Of a stretch of DNA of 64,000 nucleotides, positions 17,260 to 30,429 are shown piece after piece. The DNA lies in contig OW121741.1 of assembly GCA_933228675.1 (NCBI GenBank), positions 119,209,564 to 119,273,563 on the forward strand, read 5' to 3'. Source of the stretch: Stomorhina lunata (Eukaryota > Arthropoda > Insecta > Diptera > Rhiniidae). The position numbers and the translations under genes were made by a program. The notes under the pieces were generated by a model that was not told the DNA's origin, searched no databases, and was given only the letters and a program-made list of their open reading frames with translations. Numbering within the stretch: position 1 is the stretch's first letter; every line of letters starts with the position of its first letter.

Positions 17260-19010
17260 TTTTTATAAAAATATTTTTCTTTGAAATATTTTTCTATATA
17301 AAAATTTTAGATAAAAATATTTTTCTATAGAAGTAATTTTCTGTAGAAAAATTTTCTATAGAAAAATTTTTGATAAAATATTCTTAAGAAAAATGTTTAA
17401 TAAAATTTTCTATAGAAACATTTTTGATAAAAATTCTATAGAAAAATTTTTGATGAAATTTTCTGTAGAAAAATTTTTGAAAAAAAAGATTCAATAGAAA
17501 TATTTTGATAGTAATTTTCCATAGAAAATTTTTCATAATAACTTTCTATAGAAAACTTTTTTTGATGAAAAAATTTTCCATAGAAACATTTTTGATAAAA
17601 AAAAATTCTATAGAAACATTTTTGATAAAAAAAAATTTCTATAGAAAAATTTTTATAAAAAATTTTTATAAAAAATTTTTATAGAAACATTTTTGGTAAA
17701 AAAATTTTTTATAAAAAAAATTACCATCGAAAATTTTTTGATAAATAAATTTTCTATAGAAAAATTTTTATAGAAAAATTTTTGTAAAAAAGTTTACAAT
17801 CGAAAAATTTTTGATAAAAACTTTTCTGTAGAAAAATATTTATTAAGAAAATTTTCAAGAAAGAAAAATGTTTGATTCAAAAAATTTCTTAGACAAATTT
17901 TTGACAAAAAAAAAAAAAATAAATTTAAATTTCTATAGATAAATTTTTAATAAAAAATTCTAAATAGAAAAATTTTTGATAAAAAAAAAATTTTATAAAA
18001 AAATTTTCTATAGAAAAAATTTTGACAAAAAAATATTTCTATAGAAAAATTTTTGACAAAAAAATTTTCTACAGAAAAATTTTTAATAAAAGAAATTTTC
18101 TACAGAAAAATGTTTAATAAAAAAAATTCTATAGAAAAATTTTGAATAAAAAAATTTTTCTATAAAAAAACTTTTGATTCAAAAAATTTTCTATAGAAAA
18201 TTTTTCTATAAAAAAATTCTCTATAGAAACATTTTTCTATAAAAAAATTTTCTATAGAAAAATTTTTCTATAAAAAAATTTTCTATAGAAAAATTTTTCA
18301 TTAAAAAAAATTTCTATGGATAAATTTTTGATAAAAAAAAATTTCTGTAAAAAATTTTTTGATAAAAAAATTTTCTATAGAAAAATTTAACAAAAAAAAT
18401 CCTCAATAGAAAAATTTTTGATAAAAAAAAATTTCTATAAAAAAAATTTTGATAAAAAAATTTTCTATTGAAGAAATTTTGATAAAAAAATGTCTATAAA
18501 AAATTTTTGACAAAAAGATTTTCTAGAAAAATTTTTGATAAAAATATTTTCTATAAAAAAATTTTTGATACAAAAAATTTGATAGAAAAATTTTTATTAA
18601 TAAAATTTTCTACAGAAAAATTTTTGTTAAAAAAATTTTCTACAAAAAAATTTTTAATACAAAAATTTTGTATAGAAAATTTTTATTAAGAAAATTGTCT
18701 ACAGAAAAATTTTTGACAAAAAAATGCTCAATAAAAAAATTTTGAATAAAAAAAATTTCTATAGAAAAATTTTTGATAAAAAAATTTTCTGTAAAAGAAA
18801 TTTTGATAAAAAATTTTCAAAGAAAAATTTTCTATTGAAAAATTTTCTACAAAAAAATTTTTGATACAAAAATTTTGTATAGAAAATTTTTATTAAGAAA
18901 ATTGTCTACAGAAAAATTTTCTATAGAAACATTTTTGATTATAAAATTTTGTATAGAAACATTTTTGATAAAAAAAAAATTCTGTTGAATAATTTTTGAT
19001 AAATAAATTA
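17260..19010. repeat. Degenerate tandem array, unit about 29 bp, TTTTCTATAGAAAAA / TTTTTGATAAAAA
   Basis: Half-units TTTTCTATAGAAAAA and TTTTTGATAAAAA alternate with frequent indels in the A-runs and substitutions such as CTACAG. No ORF of note. It is less homogeneous than the arrays at 30.4 and 38.5 kb. Confidence 0.85.
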
Positions 19011-22000
19011 AAAAAAAATGGAGTGGAAAACTTTTTCTTTAAAAACATCAAAACCGCACATTAAAAATATACCTATTTTAGTTGAAAGTAAAAAAAAAAT
19101 TTGGAAGTAAAGATATAGTAAAAAAATCCTTTTTTGTTTTTCAGTTAAAATATCAAAATACCGCCAATCATCACTTCATTTATGTTTGCCTTTTTTTTGA
19201 CATTTTTACATTTAGACTATAAGTCGTATATATTTTGTCTCTCAAATTCGATATAATGTGTTATTAGAAATTTAAGTATGAAAATTTTTTCTATATAGGT
19301 AAAATTTGTTTATGGAAAAATATTCTATGCATTTGTAATTTTGAAAACTTTTTAGCAAAATTTTTATATTGAAAAATTTTCAATGTGAAAATGTTTACAT
19401 CAAAAAATGTTCTATGATAAAATTTTATATCCTAATGATTTAAAATTAAATATGATAAAAAAATTTTCTAGGCATGAATTTTTATTTTCAAAAAATTTCT
19501 GTAGAAAATTTTCTTAAGAATAACCAATTAGTATTGATTTTTTGATAATAACAGGGTATTTTTTTTTTTGATGGTGGGATTCTTTATTCGGTCAGGGCCA
19601 ACTATATGATAGTCTACACTACTAAGGTTTAACATGGACTTACAATATAACAAGTTTATCTTAAGTCTTAGAGACATAAATATACTAAGGACCTGATATG
19701 GAACCTAGATTGTGCATCGATATTTACGAAATATTTATCTGTTCAAAGATTAAGCAATGAAAATAATTTTAAGATTTAAAAGACTTTTAAGAATTTGTCT
19801 CATATAGGAGGTATAGTCAAATATGGCCCGATTCCTACAAAATTGGGTACACTGATCTCGGTTACCATGAGCAATATTTGTGTTGCATATTATTAAAATA
19901 CAATTAAATTTATTTCTGAATAGGTGATAAAAATTCTATTCCGGGAAGGCAAGCCTATGTGAGGTACCAGAAATATTGATCCCATTGTGACTAAAAAGTA
20001 TAGGAATCATTCTTTGATCAAATTTCAATCAACGAAGGGAATGATTCTAGGACGATCGGTATACTAAAATTTCGGTTTCAGACCAATATTTCTATGTGTT
20101 ACAAACATCAGCACAAACTCACATATGGTGGTGAAGGGTATAATGATCTTGTGCCGATCGGTATATCTAAAAGTATCAGACTAATATTTTTCAGCCTTAA
20201 TTTGTATATTAAAGAATTTTTTTGTACTTAATTTATATTGAAAATCAGAAAAGTTTAAAATTCAATAAAATTTGATTAGTGAAAATTTCATTGTGAAAAA
20301 TTGTATGTCAAAAATGTGTACATTTTCATATCGAGATGAAAATTATAACTTAAAGCCCAAATTCAATATCAAAAAATTCACTTTTAAAAAATTCTTAATT
20401 ACATATATTCTTACAAAACTGGATTTGTTTATTAATTTATATTTTTCGATTATAAAAATGTTGAATAAAAAATACCTTTTTGTGGTTTCTTAGCTGCCAT
20501 TAACAAAAGCAAAATAAAACTGAAAATAACAAAGAGATTTAGTAAAAAGAAGAAACTAAGTATTTCTTTTTATGATAAACATTATCTTATTATAATCTTG
20601 AGCTAAAACTTAACAACTTTGAAAAAATATTTATAAATCCTGTGGGCGAAAAATGAACAAAGGCGTTCATGACAAGGATAAAAGAGTAATTATTTACTAA
20701 AAATAAAATTTCCTTAATGATAAGTGCTGTGGAGTTCTAATAAGGAAAATAAGATTTTAAGGACATATAGAATTCATGACTTAAAAGAAATCTTAAACAT
20801 CTTTTGAACGTTTATTTTTATATGTTATTTTCAAAATAAATTTTAATAGCATACTAATATTTATTCAAATTTAGCTTTTGTTTTAATATTAAATTCAATT
20901 CAATTTTCAATAAAAATAAATCCTTATTATCCCTTACACGATTTTCTACTCTTAACCTTTAATAAAAATCATATTATAGCGCTCATGTACTTATATTGTC
21001 TTGGTTTTTTGTTGCAAGAAGAAAGAAAAACGACAAATTGAAAACAAAAGCCACATTCAGAAAAAATCCCTAAAAATCCATAAAGTATACATAAATATTT
21101 AATAAACCCGCAAAAGTGCGATTATATCAAAAAGTTGCGGTAACAAAATTGTAATAAGCAAAAAATCATCAACAGAAGCGAAAGACAATGACAACTTCAT
21201 AAAATAAAAGTAACACAAAAAGCCAACAACAAGAGGATCTGTAAAAGTAAAACAACGAAATGATTTACCCCAATCACAAATACACATAAGTACATTTATA
21301 TACATACACATACATAAACCCACACAAAAAGTCTTTAAATAAGCTCAAATTGACAAACAGCCAAAATACATTACCGCTTAAACATATACCGAAACAAACT
21401 TAAAAAGGATACAAAGTTTCTCAGCGATAAACACACACATACCTACTCATACCCTTTCAACTTAAAGCCACCCTTCATGTACACCTTTTTTCGAAAAAGA
21501 AAAATGAAAAACAGGAAAAAAAGATTTTTCAGGATTTTTGTTAAGATTTGTTTTTTCCCGCTGTCCTTCTGTATAAGTTAAACAACACTTCAGTATTTAT
21601 CTTAATATTAAACTTGTATTGTCACCGGGAAGACTGAAGAGTTAAGACAAGACAAAAGCTCTGAAAATCCCACAGAATACAATTAAAGGGGGAAACTGAG
21701 AGCAGAGCAAAAAAAAAACATGCCATGTCTTACATGACAGTTTCAGATTTTCCATACAACCACTGACGCAAAACAAAAACATTTACCTTAACATACTTGA
21801 AAAAAGGAACAGGAAAAAGGCCCGGAAATAAAAGCGAAAAAAGTATTTACTCGACATAAATGATTTTAAATTATGCAAATGTTGTGGGATTAAATTAAAC
21901 GCGACATTGTATATTTTCCTTAAGTTGTATTAAATATTTTTTTGTCTTATTTTCATCTCCTTTTTGCGCTTCAAAAAGTTTTGCCATCATTGGCTAAGCG

Positions 22001-22689
22001 AAGACGTCTGCCTGCCTAAATGCAGTGCAAAAATGTATTGTTCTTCGGTTTGTGTGATTTTGAGCAGTTTTGGGAATATTTGCAGAAGTTTGTTTAATAT
22101 TAAATAACAGCTTTAACAGTCAGTAGTTTGTTCCCATTGTCTACTGCCAGTCTTTAGTCAATCAGACTAACACATGCAGAGATACACCAAACAACCAATT
22201 TAGCCGCAGAGAATATTAACGAGCAGCTCGGAAAAGGAATGAATTCATTTTATAAAAATAGAATATTGAAGAAAATAAATTAAAAACTTTGGTTATTGTT
22301 TTAAGCTCCTCAAATAAGTAGTTTTTAACATCAGCTCTTAACATTTTCTAGCATTCCTACTTGTTCTGACATAAATTGAATAAATTAAATTTTTTTTTTC
22401 GTTTCAGGTATGTGACCTATATTAAATTTTCAAAACTATAAAAAGTAACCAATATGTAAGTCTTAGCCTTATTGGTCAACATTCAAAAATATATTTAAGT
22501 TAATATCTTAAACATTTTATTATAAAAAATTTACACAAATGTATTGCACTAGGATCCCAATTACAATACATCTGTTAAATTAACTAAATCGATTTAATTA
22601 ATATATTTACATTAACCGTCTTAAAATATGACGAAGTCCTATCCATTAATATAATTTTATTATATTTTAAAAAAGCGTGTAGATGCACT
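19011..22689. other. AT-rich spacer with repeat remnants
   Basis: No supported gene. About 19,260-19,540 continues a weak TATAGAAAATTTT-like pattern. About 19,560-20,180 resembles a decayed dispersed repeat (GTGAAGGGTATAATGATC, AAATTGGGTACACTGATC). From 21.0 to 22.4 kb the sequence is less repetitive, with CACATACATAC runs. Short open frames are AT-driven and lack family signatures. Confidence 0.4.
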
Positions 22690-24250
22690 ATATTTCTCCA
22701 ATGTGATTTTTCAAAAATTCTTATATTTATCAAAAATTCCCTGTTTTTATAAGAAAATTTCTCAAAAATTTGTTGTTTTTATAGAAAATTTTTAAAACAA
22801 ATTCTTCTTTTTATATTAAATTTTTCAAAAATTTCTTACTATAGTTAATAGAAAATTTTTCAAAAACTTTTTTTTTATAGAAAATTTTTCAAAAAATTCT
22901 TATTTCTATAGAAATTTTTTTAAAAACTTCTTATTTTTATAACAAATTTTTCCAGATTCTTCAAAACTTTCCTATTTTTATAAGAAAATTTGAAATGTTT
23001 TTTATATTTATAGGAAATTTTTCAAAAATTTGTATAGGACATTTCTTATTCTTCAAGAAAACTTAAAAAAAATTTCTTATTCTTATAAAAAATTTTTCAA
23101 AAAATTATTTTTTTATAGGAAATTTTTCAAAAATTTCTTATCTTTATAGGAAATTTTTCAAAATTTCTTATCTTTATAGGAAATTTTTTACAAATTCCTT
23201 ATTTTTATAAGAAATTTTTCAAAAAGTTTTTAATTTTCCAAAAATCTCTTATTGTTATAGAAAATTTTTTTAAATTTTTTTATTTTTATAGGCAATTTTT
23301 CAAAACATTCTTATATAAAAAATTTTTACATTTTTTTTTTTTTTTTCAGAAATTTTTCCAAAAATGTCCTATTTTTATACGAAAATTTTCCAAAATTTCT
23401 CATATTACAAAAAAATTCTTATTTTTATACGAAATTTTTCAAAAATTTCTTATTTTACAGAAAATTTTTGAAAAAAATTCTTATTTTTATACAAAATTTT
23501 TCAAAAATTTGTCAATATTATAGGAAATTTTTCAAAAATTTCTTATTTTTATAGGAAATTTTTCAAAAATTTCTTAGTTTTATTCTCAATTTTAAAATTC
23601 TTATTTTTATAGGAAGTTTTTAAAAAAATTCTTATTTTTATAGGAAATTTTACAAAAAATGTTTCATTTATATAGGAATTTTTTCAAAAATTTCCTGTTT
23701 TTATAGAAAATTTTCAGAAAAAAGTTTATTTTTATAGAAAATTAAAAGAAAAAAAATCTTATTTTTATAAAAAATTGTTCAGAAAATTCTTATCTTTATA
23801 GGAAATTTTTAATTTTTTATTGTTTGGAGATATTTTCAAAAATTTCCAATTTTATAGGAAATTTTTCAAAAATTTCTCATTTTTATAAGAAATTTATCAA
23901 AATTTTCAATTTTTATAGAAAAATTTTCAAACTTTTTTTATTTTGATAAGAAATTTTTCAACATTTTCTTATTTTTATGGGAAATTCTTCAAAAGTTTCT
24001 TATTTTTATAGGAAATTTTTCAAAAATTTCTTTTTTTTTTGTAAATTTTTAAAAATTTCTAATTTTTATAGGAACTTTTTCAAAAATTTCTTATTTTTAT
24101 ATTAAATTATTCAAAAGTTTTTTAGTTTTATAGGAAAGTTTTTAAAATTGCTTATTTTTATAGGAAATTTTTAAAAAGTTTTTTAATTTTATAGGAAAGT
24201 TTTTGAAATTACTTATTTTTATAGGAAATTTTAAAAAATATCCTATAAAA
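22690..24250. repeat. Tandem array, 31-bp unit, TTTTTATAGGAAATTTTT / CAAAAATTTCTTA
   Basis: Where regular (for example 23,520-23,580) the period is 31 bp, made of TTATTTTTATAGGAAAT and TTTTCAAAAATTTC. Length variation is common elsewhere. The core TATAGG replaces the CTATAG of the other arrays. Confidence 0.85.
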
Positions 24251-25690
24251 TTCTGTAATAAAAAAAAATTTATTGGAATAAGAATTTTATTACTGTTGTA
24301 TTAGAAAACCGATAAATAAATAATTTTTTTTGGAAAATTTTGTACAAAAATGTTCTTTACAAAAATGTATTGCAGACACTTTTACAAACGTGTTTTCTTT
24401 TCTTTACGGCATTTTTTTTTTTTTTTGTAAGAATTTTGAATAAAATAAAGTAGAGGGTGGGAAATGTGGTATATTTATTTTTTTTTTTTATCACAAAATT
24501 AGCCACTGAAATCTTTATGATTTCTATTAAAGCGAATTGTAAAAGACGCTATATGTTTTTGACCATATAAAATCCACAAAGAAAAAACTCTTTTACTTAT
24601 ACCCTAATCCAACCAATTCCGCAAAAATCTGAATATCTTATTTTTCAACTGCCGGCAGTTGTTTGCCAATACCAAAAAAAGCTCTGATCCCACCACCAAT
24701 GCAGAATAAAGCCAAACGTATAGGGAGAATATTCTATAAGTCTATAGTTTTTAGCAAATGAAAAGAAAAAAAAAATAAAGCCAGCGGGTAATAAATAGAT
24801 AAAAAGGTGTGACTTTAGTTAATTGAATTAATTCAAAAATAATTTACAGTTTAAGAGCAACGGAAAAAAAACTTGAACTAACACCACATATATATATAGC
24901 CTACTGTGGCCTTTTAGAATAATTTACCTTATTTCAATTTAGAATTTCGCAGGTCTTTTAGATTAAGTAAAATTTATAATACTAAGAGTATAATGAAATT
25001 GTTGGGAAATTTCGTTTTGAATAGAAAATTATATGCAGTGAATGGTTTTGTAAGTAGGCCTTTCAAAGGAAGTGAATGGATGGGTAGGAGATTTAAAACA
25101 AAACTCAGGCTACTGATGATAGGTTTTAAAATTGACTTATATTATAATTTTCATTTTACTTGCTAGTCTTTATAATGGTTTATGAACATTGGCAAATAAG
25201 GTCATTATTTAAAGATATTAATTATTGTTATCGATTTTATTGAAACTATTGACTGCAATAATTTAAATCATAAAGAAGAAAACAAAGCTGGGTATGTTTT
25301 TATGTAAGGGGAAGAGATTTTTACCTGCTATAATTAACATAATTGATTCTTTTAATGCAGCGAATTTATATCAATTTAAAAATTTATGAGAATATTATAG
25401 TCAAACCAGCACGATCATTAAAAGCCCTGCTGGACAATGGAATGAACTAATAGAAATATGGCATATATTTAGTGAATAAAACGCTAAATATTTATATTGA
25501 TGGTAGGTTATCTTAATCTTTTTGTGACATTGCATTTTTATAAAAATTCTTATATTACTTAGATTATCTAGCAACATCCACATCCAACTTTATTTGTAAT
25601 CCAATCACTTTTTCAGAAATTGGTCGACTAAGGCGTAGCACATCTTAAACTCCAAAATTCCAAAAATTAGCAAACCACTTTATAAAGGAG
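24251..25690. other. AT-rich spacer
   Basis: Homopolymer T runs near 24,410 and 24,480. Otherwise no gene, array or element that I can support. Confidence 0.5.
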
Positions 25691-26475
25691 AAAGGGTATT
25701 ATAATAATTATTGTGCTGATGTATGTAACGCATAGAAATATTTGTCTTAGACCCACCTTTTAGTATACCAATAGACTTAGAAACACTTTCTGAGTCGATT
25801 TATCGATGTCAGTCAGTCCGTCCGTACGTCCGTCTAGATGGCTGGCTGGCTGGACCCCAATGTAAAACATGTAATTAAAGTACAGGTCGCAATTCTAAAG
25901 ATAATTTGATGAAATTTGGCACAGATCATTTTTTGATAGTGGGACTATGGCTATTGAAATTCGTCAAAATCGGTCTATTATTTATGGTACCTCCCATAGG
26001 TCTCACTTCCCGGAATTGATATATTCACCACAAATATAAATATTGTTTTCTTGAAATTTAAGACAAATACTACTTATGTAAATTTAAGTCACTGTACCAA
26101 ATTTCGATGAAATCGGTGCACATTTGATCATAGGTCTTATACAAACTCTTCCTTTAAAATGCACTAAATGAGACAAAAATCACTAAAACGGTCGTAAATA
26201 AGAAGATAATAAAAACTTTAAGTTTATTTTTTGCGTACATATTTTTTGTAACAAATTGCCAAATTTTGAGATAATCGGTCCACATTTGACCCTAGCTCTC
26301 ATATAAGTCCAAATGACGGAAACAGCTTAAATATATAAGTTTTGAGAAAATGTTCGTATGATGGCAAAATTTAGCAAATATTTGGTTTATACAGGAAAAA
26401 AAAACACCTTTGACCTTAGTGGTAAAGGGTATCGTATAGTCGGGTTTGACCGACTATAGCACTTTCTTATTTTTT
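25691..26475 (+). repeat. Dispersed repeat family, copy 2
   Basis: Same orientation and block order as 16,490-17,240, but better preserved at its start (AAAGGGTATTATAATAAT, TATGTAACGC). It holds AGTCAGTCCGTCCGTACG and GGCTGGCTGGCTGGACCCC. The end AAGGGTATCGTATAGTCGG forms a hairpin (ATAGTCGG pairs with CCGACTAT), followed by AGCACTTTCTTATTTT. The 3' hairpin is reminiscent of Helitron ends, but no CTRR end is clear, so the class is open. Confidence 0.75.
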
Positions 26476-26689
26476 GGCATTTTTTGCACTCCCGGTTGCC
26501 TTAATCGCTCTAGATATAGCCTGCAACTTCGCAATCAAGTTTGGTACTACAAAAGCATAATTTTCCTGATCGAAAGCCAATCCAATATTGCATATCTAAC
26601 CTTTTTTTCGACCGATCATTTACTGTGAATATCCTCAGAGGTATACGCAGATGATCCAAGTTAGTGAAGGTATTTGGGGCTGAGTCTTA

Positions 26690-28220
26690 TCTTACTTTTA
26701 GTCAATATAATTTTCTTCAAGCTTCTAAAACATGACTCTTTTTTTAAATTTTTATATCAAAATATAAAACTTCGATTTTCTTGGAAACTAAAGCTCCATT
26801 AAAGTAAAAATTCGTAATAGCTAAAAAAATAACAAAATTTGTTTAAAATAAAATTTTAAAAATTTTTATAGAATAGGAAGCGCCATTTAAGCAAAAATCA
26901 CTAAAAATAAATTTTAAATTCGTACTAAAATATATATTTTTTAATTTTTATATAAAAATATGAAACTTTGATTTCTTGAAAACTTAAGGAGAAATTAAAA
27001 TCAGTTTTAAAATATGATTTCTTAAAGATTTTTAGATGAAAATATTAATCTTTGATTTTCTTGGAAACTAAAGGAAACACAGTCATTTAACAAAAATCTC
27101 AAAACTTATACCAAAACCTAATTTTTTTTTTTAATTTATATATAAAATATAGAACTTCGATTGGAAACTTAAGGAAATCGAGCCAGTTAAGAAAAAATCT
27201 GTAACCACCCAAAAAAAATTCAAAATTCGCAATTTTTTTTAATTTTTATATGAAGACATAAAAGTTTGATAGAACCATTTAAGCAAAATTCTGAGATTAC
27301 TAAAAAAATTCATACTAAAACCGGTTTTTTTTAATTTTTATCCTAAAATATATATTTTTGATTTAATTGGAAAATTTTTATAGAATAGATAGCGCCATTA
27401 AAGAAATTTAAATTCATAATAAAATAAGATATACATTTTTGATTTTCTTGGAAACTAAACAAAATAGAGCCATTTAAGCAAAAACCTGTGATTACTAAAT
27501 AATTTTAAAATTCGTACTGAAACATGATTTTTTGAAAATTTTTACATGAAAATACAAAATTTCGATATTCTTAAAAACTAAAAGAGATGGAGCAATTTAA
27601 GTTAATTTTAATTCAAAATTCGTAAAAAAAACCTATTTTTTTAGCTTTTATATTAAATTATAAAACTCTTATTTTCTTGGAAACTAAGAGCAATTTCAAA
27701 ATTCGTACTAAAATCTAATTTTTTAAAAATTTTTATATGAAAATATAAAACTTCGAATTTCTTTTAAACTAAAAGAGATACAGCCATTTAAAGAAAAATC
27801 ACTAATCACAAAAAACAAATTCGTTCTAAAACACAATTTTGGAATTTTTTTTATTTTTTATGAAAATATAAAACTATGACTTTCTTGGAAACTAAAGGAA
27901 AAGTCTGTGATCCCTTGAAAAAATCGTACAGAGACAGATTTTTTTTTAATATTTGTATGTAAGAATATAAAACTTAGATTTTCTTGGAAACTAAAGGAAG
28001 TATAGCCATTTAAGCAAAAAATCGTTAATTACTGAATAAATTTAAAAATTCGTACTAAAACATGATTTTTTGAAAATTTTTACTTGAAAATATAAATCTT
28101 CAATTTTCTTGAAGATTATGGGAGATAGAGCTATTTAAGCAAAAATCTGTTATCACTAAGAACATTTAAAAATTCGTAATCAAGTCTAATTTTTTGAAAA
28201 TTTGTATATGAATTGACCAA
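26690..28220. repeat. Degenerate tandem repeat, unit about 100 bp
   Basis: The phrase AAAACTTCGATTTTCTTGGA recurs, with changes, near 26,765, 27,050, 27,435, 27,555, 27,660, 27,750, 27,870, 27,965 and 28,085, mostly 90-120 bp apart. Between occurrences the order is kept: GCCATTTAAGCAAAAATC, then AAAATTCGTACTAAAAC. No ORF. It differs in sequence from the short-unit arrays. Confidence 0.75.
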
Positions 28221-30429
28221 TATATAGTTGTATAGCAATTGGATTCTCGTAGGGCATAAGGTCTTTGGGTTTAATGGCTAGAGACTCAATCTAATAAGGA
28301 CTTCTATAGAATTTATCATATGTTGATTGCTTCATTGTCATTGCTTCGCCTTCTCTGTCATTGCTTCGCCTTAACGAATCATAGGGATAATTATATGCGA
28401 AACTCGTTTCTTATTGGTACAACAAAGGCACAACCTATATGACCTATGTTAAACTTGACTTCTTTGTTAGCCAACTTTAACGATAAATTCCAAATTAATT
28501 GCAGAATCGGTCCATATTTGGCCTTGCCTCACTTCACAATTGCCTTCTATCCTCCGCTGCCATTGCCTTGCCTAAACGAATCATAGGAATAATTATCTGA
28601 GGAATTTGATTGTTTCTCGAGAATAAATGTTACTCATTCATATAGTATCTTCTTGCATATAGCACAAATGGGAAAACTTTAGAACCTATGTGACACTGAT
28701 ATTATCGTCGAGCACCGTAAAGTTAAAGTTCGAATTTATGCTTACTTACCCTTTATCACAATAAAATATTGACAACCACTTTAAAGGACATACATCGCTT
28801 GACGCAGAATAACGCCCTGAATTCAAACATCTTACAATCAAAGTACCGATTACAATTTAAAAGAAAAATCTTGAAAATTTATTACAAATTTTTGCAACAA
28901 TTTATCCATCCTGATTTTCCTAAAAATGGTACTATGGCATGTAGTAGTCACAAATTATATTATATTTTAAAAATATTCTGATCAAAGAAGAATCACTGTT
29001 ATATATTTAGAATCGGTATATATTTATTTATACCTTCTTTAATAATGACTTTCTGAATAGCGATTATGTCTTCCTATAGTCACTTATTTAAATATTTTTA
29101 AAATATTTTGCTCAAATACGAATCATTGTTTGGAAACCATTCTTTTTTCCATACCTCCCCTTTAGCACCTTATCATGAAAAAGTGCGTTTCTAGCATGTA
29201 TGGGCATTTATCTATCGGTATATATTAGGAGATTTGACACATTATGCATCTATGACTTAAACTTTCATAAAATTATTCATCTCCACCATTCACCAGAACG
29301 ATTCGGAATATAATTTAAAAACATTATAGGGTATATAAGGTCCTTTTATATTATATTAATTGATTATCCATTAAATCTGCATTTAAATGACTTATGTATT
29401 TATAAAAACATAAAACAAAAATCTATAATGTAATTAAATTAAGTACCAATAATTAGTTTTTGTATTATATTGCTAATACCCACTACAAATACAAGTAATT
29501 CATAAAATCTACATTAATGTAAATATGTCTTTAATGTAAATGTATACATTCACATAAAGTGCACTTATAAACACTTGTATATAAAACATCTATACACAAA
29601 CAACAAGTTATGATAATAAAATACAAATTAATTTACAAATACATACATACATATTTATAGAGTCTATGACTCCATTTGTATAAAAATTGTTCATTGTAAA
29701 CAAATACATATACATACATATAAGTATAAACAATATGAATATAAATAAAGGTCTTTGCCAGGTCCACTTAAAATAATTAACTTGATTGCTAAAAACTTAC
29801 CAACACACTTAACTTGACTCTCTGCCACTCTTGCAACTATTACCACTACAAAAACTAAAACAGCCCTTGATAAAGAAGGCAACTCTATAAACCCTTTTTG
29901 GTTAGTTGGGTTTGTTTGGCAGTCGGTTTACTTTACTTTAATTTTCTTTTGGCCAAATAACCATTGTATAAAAGCTCTTGGTTTAACAAAGATAATTATG
30001 ATGATGTTGATCATCGTCATTTACATGATGATTATGATAATGGTATAGTACTTAAACCAAAAGTTATAATGACTCTTATGACTGACATTTATAAGCCTTT
30101 AACATATACTCAAACAATAAGCAATAACCATATACCACACATACTTATACATAAATATTTATGAGTACATACAATACAAATATGAGTATTGCCAAGTACA
30201 TACTTGTACTTTGTATATACATATCCAATATGTAGACAATGTACTTGTAAATTGTAACATGAAGTTGTTATTTCAATATTTCAATACATGAAAAAACATA
30301 TTTCACACAAACATACATACAAGGTATCTATTGTTAATTTAAATATGGAGCAATTTAAATAAAATAAAAATGAAAAATTGCTTTAAAAATTTTCTAAATT
30401 GTGAAAGTACAAATAAATTGTGCACTGAA
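28221..30429. other. Spacer with short repeats and simple sequence
   Basis: A short duplicated phrase (CATTGCTTCGCCTT, twice near 28,330-28,375, with a related copy near 28,560) and ATACATACAT tracts near 29,640, 29,705 and 30,310. A TATAAAAG box at 29,966 on the plus strand has no convincing gene behind it. A hydrophobic frame on the minus strand at 29,801-29,882 is discussed in the findings. Confidence 0.4.

Noticed and set aside
22404..22416. CAGGTATGTGA, matching the first 11 bases of the MITE termini at 14,924
   Set aside because: No inverted partner was found nearby and the flanking bases differ, so it may be chance.
29966..29973. TATAAAAG box on the plus strand
   Set aside because: A good TATA match, but no initiator at the right distance and no credible downstream gene.
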